Source of the DNA: an uncultured Eisenbergiella sp.
Lineage (GTDB): Bacteria; Bacillota; Clostridia; Lachnospirales; Lachnospiraceae
Direction: 5' to 3'
DNA length: 64,000 bases
NCBI GenBank assembly: GCA_947631815.1
Contig: CANRMT010000002.1
Location: 1-64,000 of the forward strand
A program made the position numbers and the translations under genes. Positions 1-8,876 of this stretch are shown one piece after another. How positions within the stretch are numbered: position 1 is the first letter of the stretch; each line of letters starts with the position of its first letter. The notes beneath the pieces were generated by a model, which saw only the letters and a program-made list of their open reading frames with translations, was not told the origin of the DNA and ran no database searches.

Positions 1-1208
1 GCCTCCATGGAAAGCTCCCGGATGCGCTCGTGCAGCTCCTGCCGGTCTCCGCCCGCCTTCACGGCGTCCATCATGATATTTTCCGTCGCCATGAAGGGGA
101 GCTCGCTGCGCAGTCGCTTTTCGATGACCTTCGGATAGACCACCAGGCCGTCCACCACGTTCATGCACAGATCCAGAATGCCGTCCACCGCCAGAAACCC
201 CTCCGCGATGGAAAGGCGCTTGTTGGCCGAATCGTCCAGCGTCCGTTCGAACCACTGGGTCGCAGACGTGATGGCCGGATTCAGCGCATCCACCATCACA
301 TAGCGGGACAGGGACGCGATGCGCTCGGAACGCATGGGGTTCCTCTTATAGGCCATGGCCGAGGACCCGATCTGATTCTTTTCGAAGGGCTCCTCCACCT
401 CCTTCAGATGCTGGAGCAGACGGATATCGTTGGACATCTTGTGCGCGCTGGCCGCGATCCCCGCCAGCACGTTCATCACGCGGGTGTCCACCTTGCGGGA
501 ATAGGTCTGCCCGGAAACCGGATAACAGCCGGAAAAGCCCATTTTCTCCGCGATCATCGGATCCAGCCGCTCCACCTTCTCCTGATCTCCCGCGAAAAGC
601 TCCAGGAAAGAAGCCTGGGTCCCCGTGGTCCCCTTGGAGCCCAGCAGCTTCAAAGAGCCCAGCACATATTCCAGATCGCAGAAATCCATGTAAAACTCCT
701 GCATCCAGAGCGTGGCGCGCTTTCCCACCGTGGTGGGCTGGGCGGGCTGGAAATGGGTGAAAGCCAGCGTGGGCTGGGCCTTCTGCGCCTGTGCGAAATC
801 GGAGAGCTCCGCCAGCACGTTCAAAAGCTTTTTGCGCACCAGCCGCAGCGCCTCCGCCATGATGATGATATCCGTGTTATCCCCCACATAACAGGAGGTA
901 GCCCCCAGATGGATGATGCCCTTCGCCTTGGGGCACTGCACCCCGTAGGCGTACACATGGCTCATGACGTCGTGACGCACTTCCTTCTCCCGCGCCTTCG
1001 CCACGTCATAGTTGATGTCCTCCGCATGCGCCTTCAGCTCGTCGATCTGTTCCTGAGTGATGGGAAGCCCCAGCTCCTTTTCCGTCTCCGCCAGCGCGAT
1101 CCACAGCCGCCGCCAGGTCCGGAACTTCATATCCTGTGAAAAAATATACTGCATCTGCCGGCTGGCATAGCGCTCCGACAGGGGGCTGATATATCTGTCC
1201 GTATTCAT
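1..1208 (-). CDS. purB: Adenylosuccinate lyase, 3' end outside window
   Basis: Catalyses the two fumarate-releasing steps of purine synthesis (SAICAR to AICAR, adenylosuccinate to AMP) in the cytoplasm. Reverse-strand translation from 1208 begins [20 protein letters not shown], typical of clostridial PurB, and stays open to the window edge (402 codons). The fumarase/aspartase superfamily signature reads [12 protein letters not shown] near residue 285 and carries the catalytic-loop serine. The start is supported by an AAGGCGG-type site 8-10 nt upstream. The C-terminal part, about 70 residues by family length, lies beyond position 1. The upstream gap holds palindromic element copy 1, and the next gene is divergent. 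Confidence 0.95.
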   Translation of the reverse strand, partial: MNTDRYISPLSERYASRQMQYIFSQDMKFRTWRRLWIALAETEKELGLPITQEQIDELKAHAEDINYDVAKAREKEVRHDVMSHVYAYGVQCPKAKGIIHLGATSCYVGDNTDIIIMAEALRLVRKKLLNVLAELSDFAQAQKAQPTLAFTHFQPAQPTTVGKRATLWMQEFYMDFCDLEYVLGSLKLLGSKGTTGTQASFLELFAGDQEKVERLDPMIAEKMGFSGCYPVSGQTYSRKVDTRVMNVLAGIAASAHKMSNDIRLLQHLKEVEEPFEKNQIGSSAMAYKRNPMRSERIASLSRYVMVDALNPAITSATQWFERTLDDSANKRLSIAEGFLAVDGILDLCMNVVDGLVVYPKVIEKRLRSELPFMATENIMMDAVKAGGDRQELHERIRELSME

Positions 1209-1301
1209 CCGTATTTCCGCCTTTCCCGTAAACGATGGTTTGCATGTACCAAAAGTATAGCCTAAAAGAGAACCGCGCGCAACTGTTTTGTATCGGGCGC
1301 A

Positions 1302-1527
1302 GGGCCCTCCCGCAGAAAACGTCCCGCACGGAAAGCGCTGCCGGGGCCGGTGGACATTCCATTTTCCCGGACCGTTAGAAAAACGCCGGTGCTTAACAAG
1401 GCGATCCCTCTGGGCGAAGCCGAGTTTAGCACCGCTGCGTTTTTCTCGAGCGCAAGCGTGTCCGGAAAAGGAATGTCCACCGGCCCCGGCGGCGCTTTCC
1501 CTGCGGGACGTTTCCTGTGGGAGGGCC
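1302..1527. repeat. Long palindromic element, copy 1
   Basis: A 226-bp inverted repeat fills most of the 388-bp gap between purB and the divergent flippase gene. Inner core 1352-1478 (127 bp) matches copy 2 at 125 of 127 positions in the same orientation. It contains AAAAACGCCGG (1379-1389) in the left arm and ACCGCTGCGTTTTTC (1431-1445) in the right arm, so the stem has a conserved asymmetric bulge. The outer arms, 1302-1351 and 1479-1527, pair with each other with about four mismatches but are unrelated to the outer arms of copies 2 and 3. No protein-coding content is credible. It could be a MITE-like element, a structured RNA or a terminator-like palindrome. Confidence 0.85.
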
Positions 1528-1596
1528 GGACAGGCATAACCGCTCCGCCTCCGCATACAGATAGTTATACCGCTTTGCCATCCGGGAGCGCTTTCC

Positions 1597-3144
1597 ATGA
1601 AAAAAAACGCGCTGATCAAAGGGACCTTCATACTGACCGCTGCGGGGCTTCTCAGCCGCTGTATCGGCTTTTTTTACCGGATCTTCCTCTCCCGCATGTT
1701 CGGGGCGGAGGGCATGGGCATCTACGAACTCATCAACCCGGTGCTGGCGCTGACCTTCGCCCTGTGCACCTCCGGCATCCAGAGCGCCGTCTCCAAATTT
1801 GTGGCCGCTCTGCCCCAGAACCGCCCGGAGGGACAGCTTCATATCCTGAAGACGGGCCTCGCCTTTTCCGGCGGTCTGTCCGTCCTCTGCGCTCTGTTCG
1901 TCTATCGCCGCGCGGACTTCATCGCCGCCGCGCTCCTCTCGGAGCCGCGCTGTGCGCCCCTTCTGCGCATTGCGGCGCTCTCCTTCCCCGCCGCGGCCGT
2001 CCATTCCTGCATCAACGGCTATTTTTACGGCATCAAAAAAGCGGGGCTTCCCGCCTTCTGCCAACTGTTTGAGCAGTGCTTCCGGGTGGGCAGCGTTTTC
2101 CTGTTCTGGAACTATGCGCAGGCGCATCAGGTCACCTTTTCCATTACGGCGGCCGCGGTCGGCCTGGTCATCGGCGAATTCGCGTCCATGCTGGCGGCCG
2201 TTCCCGTCACCTTCCTGCATTTTACCAAAAGAATGTCCGCCAGCCAGGCCGGGCGCTCCCTGCCGCACGCCGAAATCTCCGGCTTTTTCGGCCATGAACG
2301 CGGTGCTTCCAGAATCGGTGGCTTCCCGGACCGCGGTCCCGCTCACACCGGCGGCTTCGATTCCAACCGCAGTGCCTCCCGCATTGACAGGTTCGCCCCT
2401 GACCGCGGTGCCTCCCGCATCGGCAGCTTCCCGGACCGCGGTCCCGCTCGCAATGGCAGCTTCGGCCCTGTCCGCAATGCTTCCCGATCCGTTGTCCCGC
2501 AGATCCTGCTGTTTGCCGCGCCTCTCTCCGCCAACCGGGTCTTCCTGCACCTGCTGGGCGCTATGGAATCGGCCCGCATCCCCGTCAGCCTCCAGCTCTT
2601 CGGCTATACGCCCAAACAGGCCATTTCCCTCTACGGCATTTTCACCGGCATGGCGATGACCTGCATCCTGTTTCCCACGGCGCTGACCAACTCCGTCTCT
2701 GTTCTGCTCATGCCCCTGATCGCGGAAGCGGACGCCTCCGGGAACCGCCGCGCCATCCGTTCCGCCGTCTTCCGCTGCGTCCGGTACTGCGCGCTGATGG
2801 GCTTTGCCTGCATGGGATTTTTCCTGCTTTCGGGGCCCTTCATCGGCTCCGTCCTCTTTCACAGTGAAACCGCCGGATATTTTATCCGCATCCTGAGCTT
2901 CCTGTGCCCGTTCCTTTACCTGAACACCACGCTGTTTTCCATCCTGAATGGGCTGGGGAAGACCGGCTGCACCTTTCTCGTCAACACCGCGGCCCAGCTG
3001 GTGCGCATCGCTTTCGTTTTCTTCGCCGTCCCGCGTTTCGGACTGCCGGGGCTTCTGAGCGGCATGGTGCTGGCGCATCTGCTCACCACGCTCTGCTGTT
3101 TCCTTTTCCTATCCGGACACCTGAAGCGGACCTCCGGCCCATGA
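1597..3144 (+). CDS. SpoVB-like MOP-superfamily flippase
   Basis: A 515-residue polytopic membrane protein of the MATE/polysaccharide-exporter (MOP) superfamily, closest to stage V sporulation protein B/MurJ-type lipid flippases. The N-terminus ([20 protein letters not shown], then an [18 protein letters not shown]-type segment) is characteristic. About 12-14 hydrophobic segments are visible. An unusual hydrophilic insert at residues about 233-298 (2296-2490) consists of roughly five 12-residue repeats built on [11 protein letters not shown], which family members normally lack. The gene sits between two near-identical palindromic cores in direct orientation. Its last codons and stop lie inside the left arm of copy 2. 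Probable role: lipid-linked glycan translocation in cortex or wall synthesis (inference). Confidence 0.85.
   Translation: MKKNALIKGTFILTAAGLLSRCIGFFYRIFLSRMFGAEGMGIYELINPVLALTFALCTSGIQSAVSKFVAALPQNRPEGQLHILKTGLAFSGGLSVLCALFVYRRADFIAAALLSEPRCAPLLRIAALSFPAAAVHSCINGYFYGIKKAGLPAFCQLFEQCFRVGSVFLFWNYAQAHQVTFSITAAAVGLVIGEFASMLAAVPVTFLHFTKRMSASQAGRSLPHAEISGFFGHERGASRIGGFPDRGPAHTGGFDSNRSASRIDRFAPDRGASRIGSFPDRGPARNGSFGPVRNASRSVVPQILLFAAPLSANRVFLHLLGAMESARIPVSLQLFGYTPKQAISLYGIFTGMAMTCILFPTALTNSVSVLLMPLIAEADASGNRRAIRSAVFRCVRYCALMGFACMGFFLLSGPFIGSVLFHSETAGYFIRILSFLCPFLYLNTTLFSILNGLGKTGCTFLVNTAAQLVRIAFVFFAVPRFGLPGLLSGMVLAHLLTTLCCFLFLSGHLKRTSGP
2296..2490 (+). repeat. In-frame 36-bp repeats inside the flippase gene
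   Basis: The DNA encodes consecutive units of about 12 residues with the pattern R-G/S-A/P-S/A-R-x-G/D-x-F-x-x-D/N, for example [35 protein letters not shown] and [11 protein letters not shown]. The nucleotide string GACCGCGGTCCCGCTC recurs, so units are similar in DNA as well as protein. The insert is basic, proline/glycine rich and breaks the hydrophobic pattern, so it should lie in a loop. Recent slippage or unequal crossing-over is the simple explanation. Confidence 0.75.
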
Positions 3145-3402
3145 CCAGCCCCGCGGCCCGGACTCCTCCCCCAGAGGGCCTCCGGCCCAAAGTGTCGCCG
3201 CCCGCGGACATTCCATTTTCCCGGACCGTTAGAAAAACGCCGGTGCTTAACAAGGCGAGCCCTCTGGGCGAAGCCGAGTTTAGCACCGCTGCGTTTTTCT
3301 CGAGCGCGAGCGTGTCCGGAAAAGGAATGTCCGCGGGCGGCGACGCTTTGGGCCGCAGGCTCTCCCCGGTAGGAGCCCGGGCCGCGGGGCTGGTCATGGG
3401 CC
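3136..3402. repeat. Long palindromic element, copy 2
   Basis: A 267-bp inverted repeat. Core 3206-3332 is 127 bp and differs from copy 1 at two positions, with AAAAACGCCGG at 3233-3243 and ACCGCTGCGTTTTTC at 3285-3299. Outer arms 3136-3205 and 3333-3402 are about 70 bp each and pair closely, but share no sequence with the outer arms of copy 1. The left arm begins with GGCCCATGACCAGCCCC, which includes the last codons and TGA stop of the flippase gene; the right arm ends with the reverse complement. The element stops 10 bp before the aroF -35 box. With the promoter it accounts for the 3145-3483 gap. Confidence 0.85.
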
Positions 3403-3412
3403 GAAAACGCCC

Positions 3413-3441
3413 TTGCGTTTCCGAAACGGGTATACTATAAT
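3413..3441 (+). promoter_or_regulatory. Probable sigma-A promoter of aroF
   Basis: TTGCGT (3413-3418), a 17-bp spacer and TATAAT (3436-3441), about 42 bp before the aroF start codon. An AAAGGAG ribosome binding site follows at about 3467-3473. The short leader leaves no room for a T-box or other large riboregulator. Confidence 0.7.
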
Positions 3442-3483
3442 AAGCGTGCACGCTCAAAAGCGAACAAAGGAGAAAAACGAATC

Positions 3484-4515
3484 ATGAGTTTCACTTTTAT
3501 CAATCAGCTTCCCACCCCCGACTCCATCCGGCAGCAGTATCCGGTCCCGGCGGAGTTCGAGCGCCTGAAGGCGGTCCGGGACCGCGAGATCCGGGACGTC
3601 ATCACCGGGAAAAGCGATAAATTTCTGGTCATCATCGGCCCCTGCTCCGCGGACAACGAGGATTCCGTCTGCGACTATATCAGCCGCCTGGCCGGGCTCA
3701 ACGATAAAGTAAAGGACCGCCTGATCCTGATCCCCAGGATCTATACCAACAAGCCCCGCACCACCGGCGACGGCTACAAAGGGATCGTCCACCAGCCAGA
3801 CCCGGAAAAGGGAGAGGACTTCGTAAAAGGGCTGATCGCCATGCGGAAAATGCACATCCGCGCCTTTGAGGAATCCGGCCTGACCGCGGCGGATGAGATG
3901 CTCTACCCCGATAACTGGGGATACGTGTCCGACATCCTCTCCTATGTGGCCATCGGCGCCCGTTCGGTGGAGGATCAGCAGCACCGTCTGACCGTCAGCG
4001 GTTTTGACGTGCCCGCCGGTATGAAGAACCCCACCAGCGGCGATTTCTCCGTCATGCTCAACTCCGTCTACGCCGCCCAGCATCCCCACTCCTTCACCTA
4101 CCGGGGCTGGGAGGTCAGGACCGACGGCAACGAGCTTGCGCACACCGTCCTGCGGGGGGCCACCAACAAATACGGCCGCAATCTCCCAAATTACCACTAC
4201 GAGGATCTGAACACCCTGCTCACGCTGTACAATGAGCGCGACCTGAAAAATCCGGCCTGTATCATCGATTCCAACCACTCCAATTCCAACAAGCAGTTCG
4301 AGCAGCAGGTCCGGATCGTCAAGGAAGTGATGCACAGCCGCAGGCTGAGCGCCGATATCCGTTCCCTGGTGAAGGGCGTCATGGTGGAAAGCTATCTCGT
4401 GGAGGGCTGTCAGAAGGTGGGCGGCGGCGTCTACGGCCAGTCCATCACCGATCCCTGTCTGGGCTGGGAGGCCTCCGAACGGCTCATCTACGATCTGGCG
4501 GAGCTGAACCCGTAA
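3484..4515 (+). CDS. aroF: 3-deoxy-7-phosphoheptulonate (DAHP) synthase
   Basis: First enzyme of the shikimate pathway: condenses phosphoenolpyruvate with erythrose 4-phosphate. The 343-residue product is full length for the type I-alpha (AroF/G/H) family. Visible motifs in order are IIGPCSADNE (about residue 50), KPRTTGDGYKG, PAGMKNPTSG, DSNHSNSNK (metal and phosphate binding), ESYLVEG and SITDPCLGWE near the C-terminus. Start ATG at 3484 has a good AAAGGAG site. It stands alone behind its own promoter and ends in a strong hairpin, so it is probably monocistronic. The aromatic amino acid to which it responds cannot be decided from the sequence. Confidence 0.95.
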   Translation: MSFTFINQLPTPDSIRQQYPVPAEFERLKAVRDREIRDVITGKSDKFLVIIGPCSADNEDSVCDYISRLAGLNDKVKDRLILIPRIYTNKPRTTGDGYKGIVHQPDPEKGEDFVKGLIAMRKMHIRAFEESGLTAADEMLYPDNWGYVSDILSYVAIGARSVEDQQHRLTVSGFDVPAGMKNPTSGDFSVMLNSVYAAQHPHSFTYRGWEVRTDGNELAHTVLRGATNKYGRNLPNYHYEDLNTLLTLYNERDLKNPACIIDSNHSNSNKQFEQQVRIVKEVMHSRRLSADIRSLVKGVMVESYLVEGCQKVGGGVYGQSITDPCLGWEASERLIYDLAELNP

Positions 4516-4563
4516 GCCCGCTGCGGCAGCGGATCTCCCTGTCTTCTATCATCATGCATTTTA

Positions 4564-4598
4564 AAAACGCTGTGCGGACAGCCTCTGCACAGCGTTTT
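4564..4598. terminator. Bidirectional terminator between aroF and xerD-like gene
   Basis: A perfect 12-bp stem (AAAACGCTGTGC 4564-4575 with its complement at 4587-4598) and an 11-nt loop; runs of A on one side and T on the other suit termination from both converging genes. Confidence 0.8.
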
Positions 4599-4684
4599 CG
4601 TCGTTCCTGAGGACGGGATGCGGCGCGCATTCCCGCCGCCTTTCGTTCTCTTCGTTCTCTTTTTTGGGAAAAATTTCCGGGCCC

Positions 4685-5569
4685 TCATCCCCGCGGGTGA
4701 TGATTCGCATATACCTCCCGGATGCGGTTCTGATCCAGTCCGGCATAGATCTGCGTCGTGGAGATATCGGCATGTCCCAGCATCTCCTGCACGCTCCGCA
4801 GGTCTGCGCCGTTCGCCACCAGATGGGCCGCAAAAGAATGGCGCAGCGTATGGGGCGTGATCTCCCGTTCGATCCCCGCCTGCTTCGCATAGTGCTTGAT
4901 CAGCTTCCAGAAGCCCTGGCGGCTCATGGGCGAGCCGGAATAATTCACGAACAGCGTCTGCTCCGCCGGATCGTCCACCATAGCTCCCCGCGCCTTGAAA
5001 AAATATGCGCTGAGCGCCTCCCGCGCCTTGCTCCCGAACGGGACGGCCCGCTCCCGGTTCCGGTCGTGACAGATGATATAGCCCATCTGCATGTTCACGT
5101 CCGTGATCTGCAGGCTGATGAGCTCGGATACCCGGATCCCCGTGGCATACAAAAGCTCCAGCATAGCCTTGTCCCGGATTTCCTTCACGTTTCTGTTCCC
5201 GGGCTGGGACAGCAGCTTCTCCACCTCTTCCATCGAAAGAACGTCCGGCACATGCTTCTCCACCCTGGGCGGCTTCAGATGCTCGGAAACGTCCGCCGAG
5301 ATGATCCCCTCCCGCAGCAGATAATGAAAAAAAGTGCGGATGGAGGCGATGTTGCGGGAGATCGTCGCCGCCTTGAAGTGATTTTCCTCCAGATAGCGCA
5401 CGTAGGCATTCAGGGAGACGGCAGTGATATCCTCGGCCCGCCAGATCCCTTCCGAGGAAAGAAAAACGGAGAGCTTGTGCAGATCCCGCCGGTATGACTG
5501 CTCCGTATTCTGCGAAGTGTTTTTTACATTATGTAAATATGTAATAAACGCCGAAATCCGCTCTTCCAT
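4685..5569 (-). CDS. xerD: XerC/XerD-type tyrosine recombinase
   Basis: Site-specific recombinase expected to resolve chromosome dimers at dif sites. From ATG 5569 (MEERISAFITYLHN) it is 294 residues, the usual Xer length; the further upstream extension looks non-coding. The N-terminal SAM-like domain spans residues 1-85, with the catalytic domain after it. Catalytic residues visible: Arg in TGIRVSEL, HTLRH, LGHADISTTQIY with the nucleophilic Tyr. The beta-hairpin that normally reads GKGNKER is CHDRNRER here, so the usual catalytic Lys position appears to be Asp. Assignment to XerD rather than XerC is from general similarity only. Confidence 0.88.
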   Translation of the reverse strand: MEERISAFITYLHNVKNTSQNTEQSYRRDLHKLSVFLSSEGIWRAEDITAVSLNAYVRYLEENHFKAATISRNIASIRTFFHYLLREGIISADVSEHLKPPRVEKHVPDVLSMEEVEKLLSQPGNRNVKEIRDKAMLELLYATGIRVSELISLQITDVNMQMGYIICHDRNRERAVPFGSKAREALSAYFFKARGAMVDDPAEQTLFVNYSGSPMSRQGFWKLIKHYAKQAGIEREITPHTLRHSFAAHLVANGADLRSVQEMLGHADISTTQIYAGLDQNRIREVYANHHPRG

Positions 5570-5754
5570 TCCACTTTGTCCTTCCCTGCGCGGGAACACA
5601 GCCTTCTCTTTTGTCCCGAAACCAATTATAAGCAATCCGCTTCGGAAAAGCAATGTGGAAATTTCCCGTATTTCCGGCAAATTTTTGGCGGATTGACCAA
5701 GCGGGCCCGGTATGGCGCCGCCCCGTCACCGGCGCTGTGCCTCTCCCTCCCGTA

Positions 5755-6279
5755 TCAGAGGAATCCCAGCACCACTTTCAGGAAAAAGGGATTTACATAA
5801 CTTTCCAGGATACAGCCCGTTATGACAACCGCCAGGGAAAGCAGCAGCTTCTTCTTTTCCTGTTTTCCCATGCACCAGTCCAGAAGCATCAGAAAGCCCG
5901 GGATCAGCAGGATCTGCTGCGGCAGCACGGTCCCGAGAAACAGCAGGGGTCCTTTGATCCCGTACCGCACGGAAAGCGCCGTCAGCACAGCGCCCGCGGA
6001 CAGGCCGCCCCAGGCCGGGAGCAGGCAGCTCCCCGCGCCGCCGAAGCCGGCCGCCGCCAGAAGGATCAGGAATACGGCGGTTCCCAGCCGCTGCCGCAGG
6101 GAATACAAAAGTAGCGCGTTTCTGTTGACATCCAGATACCGTACCCGCAGAAGGGTCTGCGCGTCCAGGAAACCCGGCCGGAGCACCAGCGCGTCCGGCT
6201 TCAGGCAAACCGCCGCGATGCCCGCCAGAAAGCCCGCGAAAAAGAACGCGGCCCAGACCGTCCTCTCTTTTTTTCTCAT
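5755..6279 (-). CDS. spoIIM: SpoIIM-like membrane protein
   Basis: Resembles stage II sporulation protein M, part of the SpoIID-SpoIIM-SpoIIP complex that drives engulfment of the forespore. From the ATG at 6279 (MRKKERTVWAAFFFAGFLAG) the product is 174 residues with about five hydrophobic segments. The C-terminal ESYVNPFFLK segment resembles the family ending. A longer reading frame upstream would run through the rny terminator, so the internal start is preferred. A sporulation sigma-factor promoter was not identified with confidence. Confidence 0.7.
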   Translation of the reverse strand: MRKKERTVWAAFFFAGFLAGIAAVCLKPDALVLRPGFLDAQTLLRVRYLDVNRNALLLYSLRQRLGTAVFLILLAAAGFGGAGSCLLPAWGGLSAGAVLTALSVRYGIKGPLLFLGTVLPQQILLIPGFLMLLDWCMGKQEKKKLLLSLAVVITGCILESYVNPFFLKVVLGFL

Positions 6280-6403
6280 TCTCCCGTTCAAATGCGCCGC
6301 TCCCCGCCCCGTCCGGAAAACAGACAGAGCGATACCGTGTTTTTTTATTTTATGCCGGGAACGGGTTTCCAGAACAGGAAACGGCAAAAATGCGCAAAAA
6401 AAG

Positions 6404-6437
6404 AAAGGCCCGTAAATCCAGTATTTACAGGGCCTTT
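6404..6437 (-). terminator. Rho-independent terminator of rny
   Basis: Stem AAAGGCCC(T)GTAAAT with a one-base bulge, 5-nt loop, followed on the minus strand by a T-rich run; it lies 24 nt past the rny stop codon. Confidence 0.85.
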
Positions 6438-6460
6438 CCGCATTTTTCCTTTGGCTTGTG

Positions 6461-8011
6461 CTATTTCGCATAATCGGTCACACGGCTCTCCCGGATCACA
6501 TTGACCTTGATCTGTCCGGGATACTCCAGTTCCGCTTCGATCTGTTTTGAAATATCGCGCGCCAGGAGCACCATATCCGCATCGGAAATCTGCTCCGGCA
6601 CCACCATGACTCGAATCTCTCTGCCCGCCTGAATGGCAAAAGATTTTTCTACACCTTTGAAATTGTTGGAAATGTCTTCTAACTGTTTCAGTCTGCTGGT
6701 ATAAGTCTCCAGCGTCTCTCTCCTCGCGCCCGGCCTCGCCGCGGAAATGGTATCGGCGGCCTGAACGAGACAGGAGATCAGGGAAGTCGGTTCCTTGTCT
6801 CCGTGATGGGATTCCACGGCGTTGATCACCGTTGCGGACTCCCGATACTTCCTGCACAGCTCAGCGCCGAGCTGAATGTGGGAGCCTTCCATTTCATGGT
6901 CGACCGCCTTGCCGATGTCATGAAGCAGACCGGCACGCTTCGCCAGCCGTACATCCAGCCCCATCTCTGCAGCCAGAAGTCCGGAGAGCTGCGCCACCTC
7001 GATGGAATGCTTCAGAGCGTTCTGACCGTAGCTGGTACGGAATTTCATCTTGCCCAGAAGCTTGACGAGCTCGGGATGAATACCGTGCACGCCCACTTCC
7101 AGGACAGCCGCTTCACCCTCTTCCTTGATCATGTTCTCAACTTCCTTCTGCGCCTTCTCCACCATCTCTTCGATCCTGGCGGGATGGATACGGCCGTCCA
7201 CGATCAGCTTCTCCAGCGCGATCCGCGCCACTTCGCGGCGGATCGGGTCGAAGCCTGAAAGGACGACTGCTTCCGGCGTATCGTCGATGATCAGATCCAC
7301 GCCGGTCAGCGTTTCCAGCGTCCGTATATTACGGCCCTCGCGTCCGATGATCCGGCCCTTCATCTCATCATTGGGAAGCTGCACCACGGAAATGGTCGTT
7401 TCGGAAACGTGATCCGCCGCACACTTCTGAATGGCGTTCACCACGTATTCCTTGGCCTTCTTGTCCGCTTCTTCCTTGGCCCGATGTTCCATTTCCTTGA
7501 TCATCATGGCCGACTCATGCTTTACTTCGTCTTCGACAATCTTCAAAAGGTATTCTTTTGCCTGGTCGGAGGTTAAACCAGAGATTCTTTCCAGTTCCTG
7601 TATCCGCTGTTCGTTCAGCTTGGATATTTCTTCACGCTGCCTGCGCATTTCCTCTTCGCGTTTCGCCAGCTGGGCCTCTTTCTTCTCGATCGCATCGGCC
7701 TTCTTATCGATGTTCTCTTCCTTCTGCTGCACCCGGCGTTCAAAGCGCTGCATCTCGTTCCTGCGCTCTTTGATCTCCTTATCCAGTTCGTTCTTCGTAC
7801 GAATGGATTCTTCCTTGACTTCCAGCAATCCTTCCCGTTTCTTCGCCTCAGCCGTCTTCAATGCCTCATCGATGATCTCTCTGGCTTTGTCTTCCGCGTT
7901 GCCGATCCTGCCCTCGATCTCCTTTTTACAGTGATCCTTGGCAAGGAAGGCGGTAACCGGTATGGAAATGATGAGCGTGACGATGACCGCTGCCGCTATC
8001 TGCACCAACAT
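6461..8011 (-). CDS. rny: Ribonuclease Y
   Basis: Membrane-anchored endoribonuclease that starts bulk mRNA decay in Firmicutes. The 516-residue product has the complete family layout: one N-terminal membrane helix (residues 1-24), a long Glu/Lys/Arg-rich coiled coil (about 30-200), a KH domain with [15 protein letters not shown], and an HD domain with [10 protein letters not shown], which carries the metal-binding His-Asp. AAGGAGG lies 8 nt before the ATG. It is transcribed alone from a strong promoter (8106-8134) and ends at a clear terminator. Confidence 0.97.
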   Translation of the reverse strand: MLVQIAAAVIVTLIISIPVTAFLAKDHCKKEIEGRIGNAEDKAREIIDEALKTAEAKKREGLLEVKEESIRTKNELDKEIKERRNEMQRFERRVQQKEENIDKKADAIEKKEAQLAKREEEMRRQREEISKLNEQRIQELERISGLTSDQAKEYLLKIVEDEVKHESAMMIKEMEHRAKEEADKKAKEYVVNAIQKCAADHVSETTISVVQLPNDEMKGRIIGREGRNIRTLETLTGVDLIIDDTPEAVVLSGFDPIRREVARIALEKLIVDGRIHPARIEEMVEKAQKEVENMIKEEGEAAVLEVGVHGIHPELVKLLGKMKFRTSYGQNALKHSIEVAQLSGLLAAEMGLDVRLAKRAGLLHDIGKAVDHEMEGSHIQLGAELCRKYRESATVINAVESHHGDKEPTSLISCLVQAADTISAARPGARRETLETYTSRLKQLEDISNNFKGVEKSFAIQAGREIRVMVVPEQISDADMVLLARDISKQIEAELEYPGQIKVNVIRESRVTDYAK

Positions 8012-8105
8012 TACAGGAGCACCTCCTTATTAAATTTTCATTGTACGATATCTGTTATAGAATGCGACTGGAAACACATCCTTATAATCAAATTACAACA
8101 CTTCA

Positions 8106-8134
8106 ATTCTAACCAAATCTGTATGTTATGTCAA
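8106..8134 (-). promoter_or_regulatory. Promoter of rny
   Basis: Minus-strand TTGACA (8134-8129), 17-bp spacer, TAGAAT (8111-8106), in an AT-rich stretch between rny and recX; the transcript would have a leader of about 90 nt. Confidence 0.8.
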
Positions 8135-8246
8135 GCACAATTTATGCCGCATTTTCATTTTCCGATACCGATTTCCCATTTTCTGCCCGTGCGCCATCCG
8201 GGGCGCCCTCTCCGGCGTCCCTTTTGCTCCCCGTCGGCTGCGGCGC

Positions 8247-8876
8247 TCACGTCTCAAAGGCGCCGTCTGCATCCCGGAGCACCCTGCGCACGACATCCGC
8301 GCCGATCCCCTTCCGGTACAGGAAGGCGGCCATTTTCTGCGTCTCCTTCCAGTCGGCCCCATCGGACGAAAAGTGCTTCTTCTCCAGCAGACGTCTGGCC
8401 AGGGCCTCCTCGTCCGCCGCGCCGCCGTACCGCTCCGCGGAGGCGAACGCGGCCTCTATCGCCTCCGGCGCAATACCCCGGCTGCGCAGATCCTGTTCGA
8501 TCGCGCGGCGGCTCTTTTTTTCTTTTTGATCCTCGATATAATCTCTGGCATACCTGGCGTCGTCCACATAGCCGTAGGACTTCACATACGCCAGCGCTTC
8601 TTCCACGCAGGCTGCGGGATAGAGGCCCTCCTCCAGCTTCTCCCGCAGGCGCTTCTCCGTGTACGGGCGGCTCTGCAGCAGGCTCATGCAGCGCAGCTTC
8701 GCGCGTCTGGGCAAAAGCTGGCCCACGATCTCGCTGTAGGCCTTCTCGTCCAGCTCTTCTCCCGTCCGGATCCCGTAGGAATGAAGTTCGCCTTTGTATA
8801 ACACAAAGGCGAAGCATTCATCCACATATACCTTGTACCGGGAGCGGGAAACTGGTTCCACTCCGGTCACAGTCAT
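8247..8876 (-). CDS. recX: Regulatory protein RecX
   Basis: Small modulator that binds RecA filaments. The 209-residue protein has the three-helix repeats typical of RecX (segments around [29 protein letters not shown] and [15 protein letters not shown]). The ATG overlaps the recA stop by 4 nt, so the two are translationally coupled and share the SOS-controlled promoter. Standard length for Firmicutes. Confidence 0.93.
   Translation of the reverse strand: MTVTGVEPVSRSRYKVYVDECFAFVLYKGELHSYGIRTGEELDEKAYSEIVGQLLPRRAKLRCMSLLQSRPYTEKRLREKLEEGLYPAACVEEALAYVKSYGYVDDARYARDYIEDQKEKKSRRAIEQDLRSRGIAPEAIEAAFASAERYGGAADEEALARRLLEKKHFSSDGADWKETQKMAAFLYRKGIGADVVRRVLRDADGAFET

Noticed and set aside
1006-1362. 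Minus-strand frame that suggests a frameshift in purB
   Set aside because: It is an alternate frame of purB joined to the palindromic element; the purB frame itself is unbroken from 1208 to the edge.
1426-3078. 550-codon minus-strand frame opposite the flippase gene
   Set aside because: Repeats of Gly/Arg/Glu reflect the complementary strand; no ribosome binding site or domain; the plus-strand flippase is convincing.
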